Positions 1-6,391 are shown, numbered from the stretch's first letter. The stretch: 8,652 nt of DNA from Pyrobaculum sp. (GCA_009903905.1 WYEI01000159.1:1-8652), one strand, 5' to 3'. Notes: generated from the letters alone by a model not told the origin. Translations and numbers: made by a program.

Positions 1-488
1 GCAACAAGTGGGCTGAGGGGCTTGCGAGGCGGCTCTCAGACGGCGGCGTCGATGTGGAGATGTTTGGCCCCTCTTTCTGGTGCAGAGAGCGGGCCGTCGT
101 TAAGGAGTTGCGGGGTTCCGACCGCCTGGCCCAAATCGTCACAGATAGGGGTGTTATCGACGTTGATACGCTGGTTATTGCCGAGGCTGTGCCGCATAGC
201 TGGCTGGGCGCGGCGTATAGGGTCGGCAACTCCGCCATTGTTATCGACGACGTGAGCTACATGAGACTCGCCGTGGAGTTTTTCGTAAAGACGCTAGAAG
301 GCGGCGGATTCAGGGTATATGCAAGCGGGCTTGAGGTCTTCCCGAGCGTGACCGCGGGAGAGGTCGTCGTTAAGGTGCCGGCTCCCGGCGTTGTGAAGGT
401 ATGCGGCGTCGAGGCACAGGTTTCTACTCAATACGTAGTCTTTAAGGTGAGGGAGGGATGCGCGTTGAGGTATGTACGGCGTTCTTGA
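1..488 (+). CDS. Pyridine-nucleotide-disulfide-type FAD oxidoreductase, C-terminal part
   Basis: The gene is 5'-truncated by the window edge. The frame is open from base 3 and gives 161 residues ending in TGA. The start resembles the end of an NAD(H)-binding domain (AEGLARRLSDGGVDVEMFG, as in 'A..L...G..V'). A typical return to the FAD domain follows (RLAQIVTDRGVIDVDTLVIA). The segment with GN and IDDVSYMRLAVEF matches the place where FAD/NAD oxidoreductases of bacterial glycerol-oxidation clusters carry GN...H.hDLVD.VS....A. A beta-rich tail of about 70 residues follows. The catalytic cysteines and FAD GxGxxG would lie upstream and cannot be seen. It overlaps the kinase gene by 17 nt, so they are probably co-transcribed. 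Family membership is fairly likely; the role as an electron-transfer partner in glycerol/polyol phosphate oxidation is inference from context. Confidence 0.6.
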   Translation, partial: NKWAEGLARRLSDGGVDVEMFGPSFWCRERAVVKELRGSDRLAQIVTDRGVIDVDTLVIAEAVPHSWLGAAYRVGNSAIVIDDVSYMRLAVEFFVKTLEGGGFRVYASGLEVFPSVTAGEVVVKVPAPGVVKVCGVEAQVSTQYVVFKVREGCALRYVRRS

Positions 489-1842
489 CATCGGGACGAC
501 TAAGATAAAGATCTTTGTATACGACAAAGAGCTGTCTCTGCGGTATAGAGAGATTGTGGACAACGTCACTTCCCCCGACGGGACCCAGGACCCGGGTCTC
601 ATCGCCGCCTCCATTAAACACTTCCTCAACGTGGCTAGGGAGCAGGGCGTCCGTAAATTCGGCGTGGCGACCTACAGAGCCTCCGTGGTCGCGTGGGACA
701 GAGGGGGCAGGCCCCTAACGCCGGTCTACACCTGGCTCTTCGGCAAGGTGGACGACCTATACGGCAGTAGGTTTGCGGCGTTGCAACACCTGCCTAAACT
801 CGGCATCCTCTTCAGGAAATATTCGCCACTCTTCAAGTTTCTAAGAGCCTATAGAGACGGCGGCCTTGGCGGCTGTCTGAAGGCGGGTACGTGCTTCCTC
901 TGGACCTTGGACGGCTTCGTGGCGTATCTACTCGGGCGGCGGTACATAAGCGACGCCACCAACGCCACTCTAAGCGGCTTCATTCACCCAAGGAGCTTCA
1001 AGCCCATCCCGCTTGTCAAGGAGCTAATCGGCGTGGAGCTTCCGTTGCCGGAGGTTGTGGACAACTACGGCGAGTTCGGCGACGTTGAGGGGATGGAGTT
1101 CCGCGTGTTGATAGCTGATCAACAGGCGGCGGCTGTGGCGGAAGGCGCGACGAACCGCGGCGTAGTTAAGGTAACCCTGGGCACCGGGCTTTTCGTAGAT
1201 ATGCCCACAGTACACTACGCAGAAAGAAGGGGCTTAGTCCCGCTGGTTCTCTATAGGGTGAGCAGAGATACGAGGTACGGCTTGGAGGCCTATCTGCCAG
1301 CCGCTGGGCATTTTATAGACGGCCTAGTCTCGCTGGGCCTGGCGACTTATGAGGAGCTAAGCGGTCTAGACCCCGGCGGTGAGTACCTCTACGTGCTTCC
1401 CGCCCCCGCTGGTCTTCAGTACCCTCCTGCCGCTTGGGTCAGAGGCGCGTTGATGGGTCTGAGGCTCTACACTAGGCGCGAGGAGATGCTCTCCTCCGTT
1501 GTGGCGACGCTGAGCTTCTACGTGAGGTATGTCATAGAGGCCGGCAGGTACAAAGCCGAGCGCATTAGAGTAGACGGCGGCGGCTCTAGGCTCGGTAGCT
1601 TCCTCCGCTGTTTAGCCTCGGTGGTTGACGCCCCAGTGGAGCGGCCGGAAGACTACGAAGGGACGGCGCGCGGCGTCTTGTCGCTTCTCGCCTACGGCGA
1701 CGGCCTTGTGGAGCTGGGGAAACCGCTCGGGAGATTTACGCAGATAAGCGACAAGTCTTTATATTGTAAGAGGAACTTCGAGACGTGGCTGAGGAAAATG
1801 AAATTCTTAAAGAACTTGAAGCCCTTTTTCCAGGCCGTGTAG
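472..1842 (+). CDS. FGGY-family carbohydrate kinase, glycerol kinase-like
   Basis: This is an ATP-dependent kinase of the FGGY (glycerol/xylulose/gluconate kinase) family, cytosolic, 456 residues against about 500 for typical members. The phosphate-1 loop DIGTTKIK is at residues 6-13. SDATNATLSG near 160 resembles the glycerol kinase TD.TNASRT segment. IADQQAA at 214-220 carries the probable catalytic base D216 (glycerol kinase has GDQQAA). The phosphate-2 loop LGTGLF is at 236-241 and the adenosine motif VDGGGSR at 367-373. The W.DRR substrate motif of true glycerol kinases is not seen; the region reads PVYTWLFGKVDD, so the substrate is uncertain. ATG 472 is forced because an in-frame TGA lies at 466-468. 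A purine-rich GGGAGGG at 451-457 may help initiation. The last 58 nt overlap the next gene. The gene is probably part of a glycerol or polyol catabolic operon. Confidence 0.85.
   Translation: MYGVLDIGTTKIKIFVYDKELSLRYREIVDNVTSPDGTQDPGLIAASIKHFLNVAREQGVRKFGVATYRASVVAWDRGGRPLTPVYTWLFGKVDDLYGSRFAALQHLPKLGILFRKYSPLFKFLRAYRDGGLGGCLKAGTCFLWTLDGFVAYLLGRRYISDATNATLSGFIHPRSFKPIPLVKELIGVELPLPEVVDNYGEFGDVEGMEFRVLIADQQAAAVAEGATNRGVVKVTLGTGLFVDMPTVHYAERRGLVPLVLYRVSRDTRYGLEAYLPAAGHFIDGLVSLGLATYEELSGLDPGGEYLYVLPAPAGLQYPPAAWVRGALMGLRLYTRREEMLSSVVATLSFYVRYVIEAGRYKAERIRVDGGGSRLGSFLRCLASVVDAPVERPEDYEGTARGVLSLLAYGDGLVELGKPLGRFTQISDKSLYCKRNFETWLRKMKFLKNLKPFFQAV
1756..1766 (+). promoter_or_regulatory. Possible internal TATA box before the AGPS-like gene
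   Basis: TCTTTATATTG lies inside the 3' end of the kinase gene, centred about 23 nt before the GTG at 1785, close to the spacing of the leaderless promoters elsewhere in the window. A GAGG at 1770-1773, 11 nt before the GTG, would instead suit Shine-Dalgarno initiation on a polycistronic message. Both readings are possible. A promoter here would uncouple the oxidase from the kinase. Confidence 0.35.
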
Positions 1843-3134
1843 TTACCCCCGTCCGGTACGTCCAGGAGAGCTGGTGGCCTCTTGCCTGGATTAACCGTAG
1901 CTACCTCGGCTCTGCGGTAGCTGCGGTGGTTCCAGAGAGCGTGGAGGACGTGGTGAGGCTAGTCAGATTCGCCTACGAGAGGGGGGTTCCTCTAAATATT
2001 GTGGGCGGGGGGAGCTCGGTGACCGGCGCCAGCGCGCCGCGTGGCGGCGTCGTGGTTGATTTAAAAAGGCTCAACAAAATACGCGAAGTCGACAGCCGCC
2101 GGGGATACGCCGTTGCGGAGGCCGGCGTTGTTTTGCAGGAGCTTGAACAAGTCTTGAACCAGGAGGGGCTTACCCTTGGGCAGTTTCCGCAGTCTATGGA
2201 CATTGCGACTCTGGGCGGCTTCATCTCGACGATGGGTAGCGGCCATTCGAGCAGCGGCTACGGAAACGTGGAGGACGTGGTGAGTAGGTTGGAGGTTGTG
2301 GTTCCCCCCGGCGAGGTGTACTGGACGAGCTTCAGAAGAGTGCCCAGGTCTTCCCTCGGGCCTGATTTGTCCAAGATCTTCGTGGGGGCTGAGGGCGCCT
2401 TCGGCGTCATCACGGCGGCTGAGGTTAAGCTGTACGACCTGCCCAAGTTCATATGGGAGGACTCAGCGCTTTTCTCAACCTTTGAAGAAGGCGTCGAGGC
2501 CGTGGAGAAGCTGGCGTCGCTGGATCTGCCCCCTAAGATGGTTAGGTTATACGACGAGCTTGAGACCGCGTATTACACGGGGCTGGGAGGCGCCGTGTTG
2601 ATCTTCCGCTTCGCAACCCAAAGCAAGGCCTTCTTGGAGGCGGCGAGGAGCGAGGTCTCTGACATTTTGAGGCAGGGCTTCAGAGGGCCGGAGTTGGTTC
2701 ATAAACTGCTCCAGGAGCGGCAGAACTACCGAGAGCACATCACGAGGATCCTTCATAGGGGGTTGATTGTAGATACGGTGGAGATCGCCGCCAGCTGGGA
2801 CAAAGTTGCGGATCTCCACCGCGCGGTGAAGGAGGCGCTGAGAGGCGTGGAGGGCGTCTACTTCGTCACTGCGCATCTCTCCCACATCTACCGCCACGGC
2901 GCTTGTCTCTACTTCACCATACTCTTCACACCCAGCGAATCTCTCTACTTCAAGATATGGGATGCTGTTTATTCAGAAGCCGAGAGGTTCGGCGCCACCA
3001 TCTCCCACCACCACGGCACGGGGGTTGTGAAGCAACGCTACCTAGAGCTTGAAAAACCAGCTGAGCTTTATAGGAGACTTAAAGCCGCCCTTGACCCCAA
3101 AGGAATTTTGAACCCCGGCCGGCTTGTCCCCTAG
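1785..3134 (+). CDS. FAD-linked oxidase/dehydrogenase, alkyldihydroxyacetonephosphate synthase-like
   Basis: This 449-residue flavoprotein belongs to the FAD_binding_4 / FAD-oxidase_C superfamily. The PP-loop GGGSSVTG is at residues 74-81. SMDIATLGGFIST then HSSSGYGNVEDVV (137-166) parallels the AGPS pattern with YGN(I/V)EDLV. FVGAEGAFGVIT at 199-210 completes the FAD domain. In the cap, DTVEIAASW (330-338), SHIYRHGACLYF (366-377) and HHHGTG (408-413) match AGPS landmarks, including the triple histidine; glycolate/lactate oxidases typically have HGDGN there. The C-terminus LDPKGILNPGRLVP is the usual family ending. Start GTG 1785 is taken because the reading is family-like from about residue 10. 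It sits in an operon with a kinase and a flavoprotein. Archaeal lipids are not made through alkyl-DHAP, so oxidation of a glycerol-phosphate-like or hydroxy-acid substrate is more likely (inference). Family call strong; substrate unknown. Confidence 0.85.
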   Translation: MAEENEILKELEALFPGRVVTPVRYVQESWWPLAWINRSYLGSAVAAVVPESVEDVVRLVRFAYERGVPLNIVGGGSSVTGASAPRGGVVVDLKRLNKIREVDSRRGYAVAEAGVVLQELEQVLNQEGLTLGQFPQSMDIATLGGFISTMGSGHSSSGYGNVEDVVSRLEVVVPPGEVYWTSFRRVPRSSLGPDLSKIFVGAEGAFGVITAAEVKLYDLPKFIWEDSALFSTFEEGVEAVEKLASLDLPPKMVRLYDELETAYYTGLGGAVLIFRFATQSKAFLEAARSEVSDILRQGFRGPELVHKLLQERQNYREHITRILHRGLIVDTVEIAASWDKVADLHRAVKEALRGVEGVYFVTAHLSHIYRHGACLYFTILFTPSESLYFKIWDAVYSEAERFGATISHHHGTGVVKQRYLELEKPAELYRRLKAALDPKGILNPGRLVP

Positions 3135-3904
3135 CGCGTCTCCGAGTTCTTTCTCCGCGTAAGCAACATGTCGAGGGATTTCTTCTCAAGCGGCCCCAAG
3201 GCTTCTTTCAACGCCCTGCAACCGGCGGAGTCGCTGTCTCTACACCGGCTGTATCTCGCCAGGGCCTTCTCAGCCAGCTTCTCGTCCACGCTCTCGCTTC
3301 TCCTCGCCAAGGCCCTCAACACAGCCAGCGTCTCAGTGACGCAGTCTACATCGGGGCCTTGGGCACTTTCTACAGAGCCGTCGCGCTTATGGGTGACCAA
3401 ATACACGGTGCAGGTGTCGCGGTCGTACGACATCTCCACCTTCTCCGCCTGCTGACCCGCCACGGCCTTTATCCCGCCTATTAAAGCCTCTTCTATCCTG
3501 GAGACGTAGCGGAGTAGCTTCATGCCGAGTCTCAGCGATTTCCTGTCTAGCCTCCCCAGGAGCTTATACGCCACCCTCTTCACGTCGAGCAACTCCTCGA
3601 AGGTCAGCTGGGTGGGGTCTTTGTCGAGAATCTCGTCTACTCTGTCTAAGTCCTCCTCGGTGAGGGGCCCCGTGGCGGCCACGCTCTTTAAGGCGCTGGC
3701 CTCCGCAGCTGTGATGAGGCCCTTGGAGACCAGGAGTGATGTCAGGAACTCCACCAACACGTAGTCCCTCTCCCTCTTCCGCACCAGCTCTGCGTAGAGC
3801 GGGATCAGGTATAGCTCCAGCGACTTGATCAGCCTGTATGTTATAAAGCCCATCGCCGCCACCGCCGCCGTGAGTATAGAAAGCAAAACCAGCGTCGCCT
3901 CCAC
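3131..3904 (-). CDS. Membrane-anchored protein of unknown function
   Basis: This 257-residue protein is not recognised. It begins with one clear hydrophobic segment (about residues 4-23) followed by basic residues, so a single N-terminal anchor with a mostly cytoplasmic or surface soluble part is likely. Residues 40-150 look helical and charged, including an acidic stretch (TEEDLDRVDEILDKD, 82-96). A smaller region after 155 may contain strands (CTVYLVTHKRDGSV). Four cysteines (165, 188, 221, 229) lie in the C-terminal third and could form disulfides. The start is GTG 3904, 25 nt from a strong TATA box. The gene converges on the AGPS-like gene: the CTAG at 3131-3134 contains both stop codons. 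It is divergent from the membrane protein at 4038. The ORF is convincing because of the N-terminal segment and matching promoter; no function can be assigned. Confidence 0.75.
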   Translation of the reverse strand: MEATLVLLSILTAAVAAMGFITYRLIKSLELYLIPLYAELVRKRERDYVLVEFLTSLLVSKGLITAAEASALKSVAATGPLTEEDLDRVDEILDKDPTQLTFEELLDVKRVAYKLLGRLDRKSLRLGMKLLRYVSRIEEALIGGIKAVAGQQAEKVEMSYDRDTCTVYLVTHKRDGSVESAQGPDVDCVTETLAVLRALARRSESVDEKLAEKALARYSRCRDSDSAGCRALKEALGPLEKKSLDMLLTRRKNSETR

Positions 3905-3922
3905 GGGTCTAACTCTTAAACG

Positions 3923-3934
3923 GAATTTATAAAT
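3923..3934 (-). promoter_or_regulatory. TATA box, leftward membrane protein gene
   Basis: On the minus strand the sequence reads ATTTATAAATTC, centred about 25 nt before the GTG at 3904. It is a near-ideal archaeal box A, and the spacing implies a leaderless transcript beginning at or near the start codon. Confidence 0.65.
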
Positions 3935-3949
3935 CTATGTACTGAAATG

Positions 3950-3961
3950 CCGCCTAGGCGG
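3950..3961. promoter_or_regulatory. 12-bp perfect palindrome in the divergent promoter region
   Basis: CCGCCTAGGCGG equals its own reverse complement. It is a GC-rich island in an otherwise AT-rich 133-bp intergenic region, about 20 bp behind the leftward TATA box and about 45 bp before the rightward one. The place suits a dimeric regulator shared by both genes. A palindrome this long is expected about once per 4 kb by chance, so it is only a candidate. Confidence 0.25.
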
Positions 3962-4003
3962 GTCAAGTTCTCATTAACCGCAACGTCTCTATTTAGACAT
4001 GGA

Positions 4004-4017
4004 TAATATTTATTAAA
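4004..4017 (+). promoter_or_regulatory. TATA box, rightward membrane protein gene
   Basis: TAATATTTATTAAA is centred about 27 nt before GTG 4038. The ATG at 4036 meets a stop after two codons, so GTG 4038 fits both promoter spacing and frame. A leaderless start is likely. Confidence 0.6.
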
Positions 4018-4037
4018 GTGTGTAAATACTTCACTAT

Positions 4038-5230
4038 GTGTTAGAGTTGTCACAGGTTAGGATCAGTTGGTTTATTGTCTTTATAGTTTTGAGCACTCTT
4101 GCGTGTTCGCTTTTAGTCAACGCGCCTGGTATATTTATCGGCTTCGGCCTAGCTGACGTCGTCTTGTTGCTGGCGTCTTGGCTGTACCCGCCGCTTTGGG
4201 CCGCGGCGGCTGTGTTCGGCTCCATGGCGTTGGCAGTGCCCATACTACTCGCCACTCAGTCCATGTTTCTTACAGTTGCTGTGTTGCACCTAGTTGTGAG
4301 ACCTCTGTTTGCCTACGCCGCTTCTTGGATACGGCTGAGGAGGGGCTTTTCGCCTCCTCTGTGTTTCTCTTCTCGGTGGAGTCTCTGGTGGCGGTGTCGA
4401 TCGCAATCTTGTACTACGGGGGCGACGGCATTGAGACGGGGCTTGTGGTCTTCGGGCTTTTGCTGGCGCCTTATGCGTACCTCATCTACGTGTCTCTACG
4501 GAGCAGACGCAAGGTGCTTGGGTTTATGGCCAGCGTCGTGGCGCTGTTAGCCTACTACTTCGCCCTCTACGCCTTTCCCGCGGCGGCAACAGGGGCCTTA
4601 GCTGTGGTTGCCTTGGTGGTTATGTTTATGTGGACCCGGAGGGGAGATCTCTGGCCACCTGCGGTGGCTCTAGCGCTTTCGGTGATAGGCCTAGCTCTCG
4701 GAGGCGACGCCTTAAGCTACAACTTCAAAACCGCGCTTTACCCGTTCCAACCCGCTAGTTGGAGCGAAAGCCGGTGGGCACAAGTGGACCCAGTTTGCCC
4801 GCCCACGCACAACGTCTTTGAAAATACCTACTCGCCAGCTAGGCTCAGGATAGTCAAGACCTGCGCCGTTGCGGTCGGAGAGGTCACCGGCGAGATTTCT
4901 ATATCTGGAGACGGGGACTTCACGTTTAACATAAAGCCACATCCCGAAAACGCCAGCATGCTGAGCATTGGCAGTATCATCTTGCGGCACCGCACTATCC
5001 ACATAGAGGTAGTCCCCGCAGACCAGGAGAAGGTGCTCGGGCCTATAGGCGGCGTGTGCCCCGGCGACGTGGTCAAAATCACCGGCGTCTTCGTGATCGA
5101 CACCGACCACGGGATGCATTCAGAGCTTCACCCCGCGTATAAGATCGAAATTTTGAGCAGGCGGCAGAACGCCACGTGGCCCCAATGTATCATTAACATA
5201 CCTCCCGAGCTCAGGAGAGAGGCAGGTTAA
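4038..5230 (+). CDS. Polytopic membrane protein with soluble C-terminal domain; reading frame interrupted
   Basis: Two frames must be joined to give one protein. The first (GTG 4038) codes about 95 residues with roughly four membrane segments (about 10-28, 31-50, 53-73, 76-94). Beyond about 4350 it runs on to 4550 as Cys/Trp/Arg/Ser-rich nonsense. The second frame, in the -1 register, is sensible from about 4322 to the TAA at 5228-5230. It adds about five more membrane segments up to base 4720 and then a soluble domain of about 165 residues. That domain holds ISGDGDFTFNIKP, IEVVPADQ, a Cys-containing VCPGDVVKITGVFV and DTDHGMHSELHPAYKI (5099-5146). This resembles small OB-fold-like domains with an HxxxHPxxxI ending (from memory; not checked). 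It could be a decayed gene, a sequencing error, a frameshifted product, or two genes (the second starting at TTG 4325). Function unknown; the soluble part probably lies outside the cell (inference). Confidence 0.65.
4311..4350 (+). other. Frameshift site within the membrane protein gene
   Basis: Coding sense passes from the frame of 4038 to the frame one base back within this stretch. Adding one base would restore a continuous frame. The tracts GGGG (4342-4345), TTTT (4347-4350) and the CTTCTT at 4321-4326 are the obvious places for a lost base. No convincing X-XXY-YYZ slippery heptamer is seen, which weighs against efficient programmed -1 frameshifting. Confidence 0.6.
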
Positions 5231-5252
5231 CGCGGTCAGCGCGCGTTTGATG

Positions 5253-5265
5253 TGAATTTAAATAG
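5253..5265 (+). promoter_or_regulatory. TATA box, THUMP/hydrolase operon
   Basis: TGAATTTAAATAG is centred about 24 nt before ATG 5284. It favours this ATG over the in-frame TTG at 5278, which would be only about 18 nt away. No ribosome-binding site precedes the start, as expected for a leaderless message. Confidence 0.6.
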
Positions 5266-5283
5266 CTGGTTGAGGGCTTGCCT

Positions 5284-5811
5284 ATGAGCTGGAACTTGGT
5301 CGTCGCCACGGGCTGGCGTCAAGAGAGGCTCTGCATGGAGGAGCTGTATCGCATCGGCGACATCGTGGGGCGGAGGGTGGACGAGGTCTGGTTTACCGGC
5401 TTCGACGGCCTCCTCACGGCGAAGGTGGAGGGCGACCCCGTGGAGTTTGTAAAGATGCTCATAGACGTCGTCAACAGCGGTTACTACATCCCAAGGTTCG
5501 TGCTCAGAGCCACGCCTATAATGGCCGTGGTTAAGACCGACCTCGACGAGATACAGCGGGCAGTCGGCGAGCTTGCGGGGCGCCTCATAGCCCCGGAGGA
5601 GACGTTTAAGATAGAGCTGAAGAAACGCGGCGTGAAGTTCGACAGGGCGTCCGTCATTGAATACGTGGCGAAGGCCGTCAACAGGAAGGTGGACTTGACG
5701 AAGCCCGACAAGGTGGTGTGGATCGAGATGTTCCCCAGCAGAACCGGCGTTTCGGTGATACGGGAGTCCGAAAACTTCTCTCTCATGCGGGCGCGCTCGG
5801 CACATGAATGA
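5284..5811 (+). CDS. THUMP domain protein, Tan1-like
   Basis: The product is 175 residues, cytosolic, probably RNA-binding. Residues 1-70 form an N-terminal ferredoxin-like half (NLVVATGWRQERLCMEEL then strand/helix alternation). The THUMP domain proper spans about 72-165: RATPIMAVVKTDLDEI, ETFKIELKKRG (107-116), a helix EYVAKAVNRKVDL (126-138), PDKVVWIEMF (141-150) and the closing strand TGVSVI. THUMP domains bind the acceptor end of tRNA. Stand-alone forms like Tan1 help the RNA cytidine acetyltransferase make ac4C in tRNA, and no methyltransferase or thiolase domain is fused here. ATG 5284 is chosen over TTG 5278 from the TATA spacing. The hydrolase gene starts inside its end with an 8-nt overlap, so translation is probably coupled. 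The domain call is strong; the ac4C role is inferred from family. Confidence 0.85.
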   Translation: MSWNLVVATGWRQERLCMEELYRIGDIVGRRVDEVWFTGFDGLLTAKVEGDPVEFVKMLIDVVNSGYYIPRFVLRATPIMAVVKTDLDEIQRAVGELAGRLIAPEETFKIELKKRGVKFDRASVIEYVAKAVNRKVDLTKPDKVVWIEMFPSRTGVSVIRESENFSLMRARSAHE

Positions 5812-6391
5812 GCAGTACATCACCGTCGCCGGCAGGAAGGTTAGGCTTATAGCTGGCGGCTCCGGGAAGCCGCTTGTGCTTCTACACGGCTGGTCCTTCA
5901 ACGCAGAGACCTGGGTGGAGTGCGGCGTCTTTGACGCGTTGGCTCGGCGGTACGCCGTATACGCCGTAGACATGCCATACGGCGTGAGGACAAAAAGTGA
6001 ACGGTTCCACGCGCCTAGACCTGAATACGCCAGGTTCCTGCGGCATGTGCTCGACGCCTTGGGCCTGGGGGATCCGCCGCTGGTGGGGCCGAGCGCCTCG
6101 GGCGAGGTGGTGCTGTGGTATCTCGCCCAGAGGCTCCCCGCCAAGGCGGCCGTGGTTGTGGGCCCCGTGGGGCTCGTCGGCGAGTTGCTGAAGGCGCTTG
6201 AGGAGGTGGAGACCCCCATCCTCGCGGTGTGGGGCGAGCTAGACGAGATCTCGCCGCCTTCCAACGCCCAAGTGCTACGCGGCAGAAACGTGAAAACAGC
6301 GATGCTGAGGGGGGCTGGACATGCCGCGTATCTAGACAAGCCTAAAGAGTTCGTGGAGCTTTTGCTGGAGTTTTTAGGCTCTGTCTACTAG
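5804..6391 (+). CDS. Small alpha/beta hydrolase, ABHD14-like
   Basis: This 195-residue single-domain alpha/beta hydrolase is well below the usual 250-300 residues and lacks most of the lid. LVLLHGWSFNAETW (24-37) holds the oxyanion-hole HG. The nucleophile elbow is GPSASG at 95-100 with Ser97; the order P-S-x-S-G rather than the classical G-x-S-x-G is that of the ABHD14/CIB subgroup. D147 in WGELDEISP and H173 in GAGHAAYLD complete the triad. No signal peptide is visible, so it is cytosolic. ATG 5804 overlaps the THUMP gene by 8 nt and no promoter separates them. At its end the gene overlaps folP tail-to-tail by 18 nt. Mammalian ABHD14B has been reported to remove acetyl groups from lysine; whether that applies here is unknown. 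The substrate could be any small ester, thioester or amide. Confidence 0.85.
   Translation: MNEQYITVAGRKVRLIAGGSGKPLVLLHGWSFNAETWVECGVFDALARRYAVYAVDMPYGVRTKSERFHAPRPEYARFLRHVLDALGLGDPPLVGPSASGEVVLWYLAQRLPAKAAVVVGPVGLVGELLKALEEVETPILAVWGELDEISPPSNAQVLRGRNVKTAMLRGAGHAAYLDKPKEFVELLLEFLGSVY

Noticed and set aside
1..3134. Operon as an archaeal plasmalogen/alkyl-ether lipid pathway
   Set aside because: AGPS likeness alone is not enough. No acyl-DHAP-forming gene is seen, and archaeal ether lipids use a different route, so catabolic oxidation is the simpler reading.
3711..3740. C-box-like GTGATGA as part of a C/D-box guide RNA
   Set aside because: No CTGA D box or D' box was found at proper spacing, and the site lies in the antisense strand of a coding gene.
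4036..4044. ATG at 4036 as start of the membrane protein
   Set aside because: It reads ATG TGT TAG and stops at once; the overlapping GTG at 4038 opens the long frame.
4350..4550. Continuation of the first membrane-protein frame to its stop at 4550
   Set aside because: The translation becomes rich in Cys, Trp, Arg and Ser with no membrane segments, while the alternate frame is sensible; it is the out-of-frame tail after the frameshift.
5229..5247. Small inverted repeat AACGCG / CGCGTT around the stop codon of the membrane protein gene, as a terminator
   Set aside because: The stem is only six pairs, no T-run follows, and archaeal termination depends mainly on T-rich tracts. It may be chance.
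5236..6339. Long open frame of 367 codons on the minus strand opposite the THUMP and hydrolase genes
   Set aside because: It lies wholly opposite two genes with clear family motifs, its translation is low-complexity and His/Arg/Pro-rich, and it has no promoter. It is a by-product of GC-rich codon bias.
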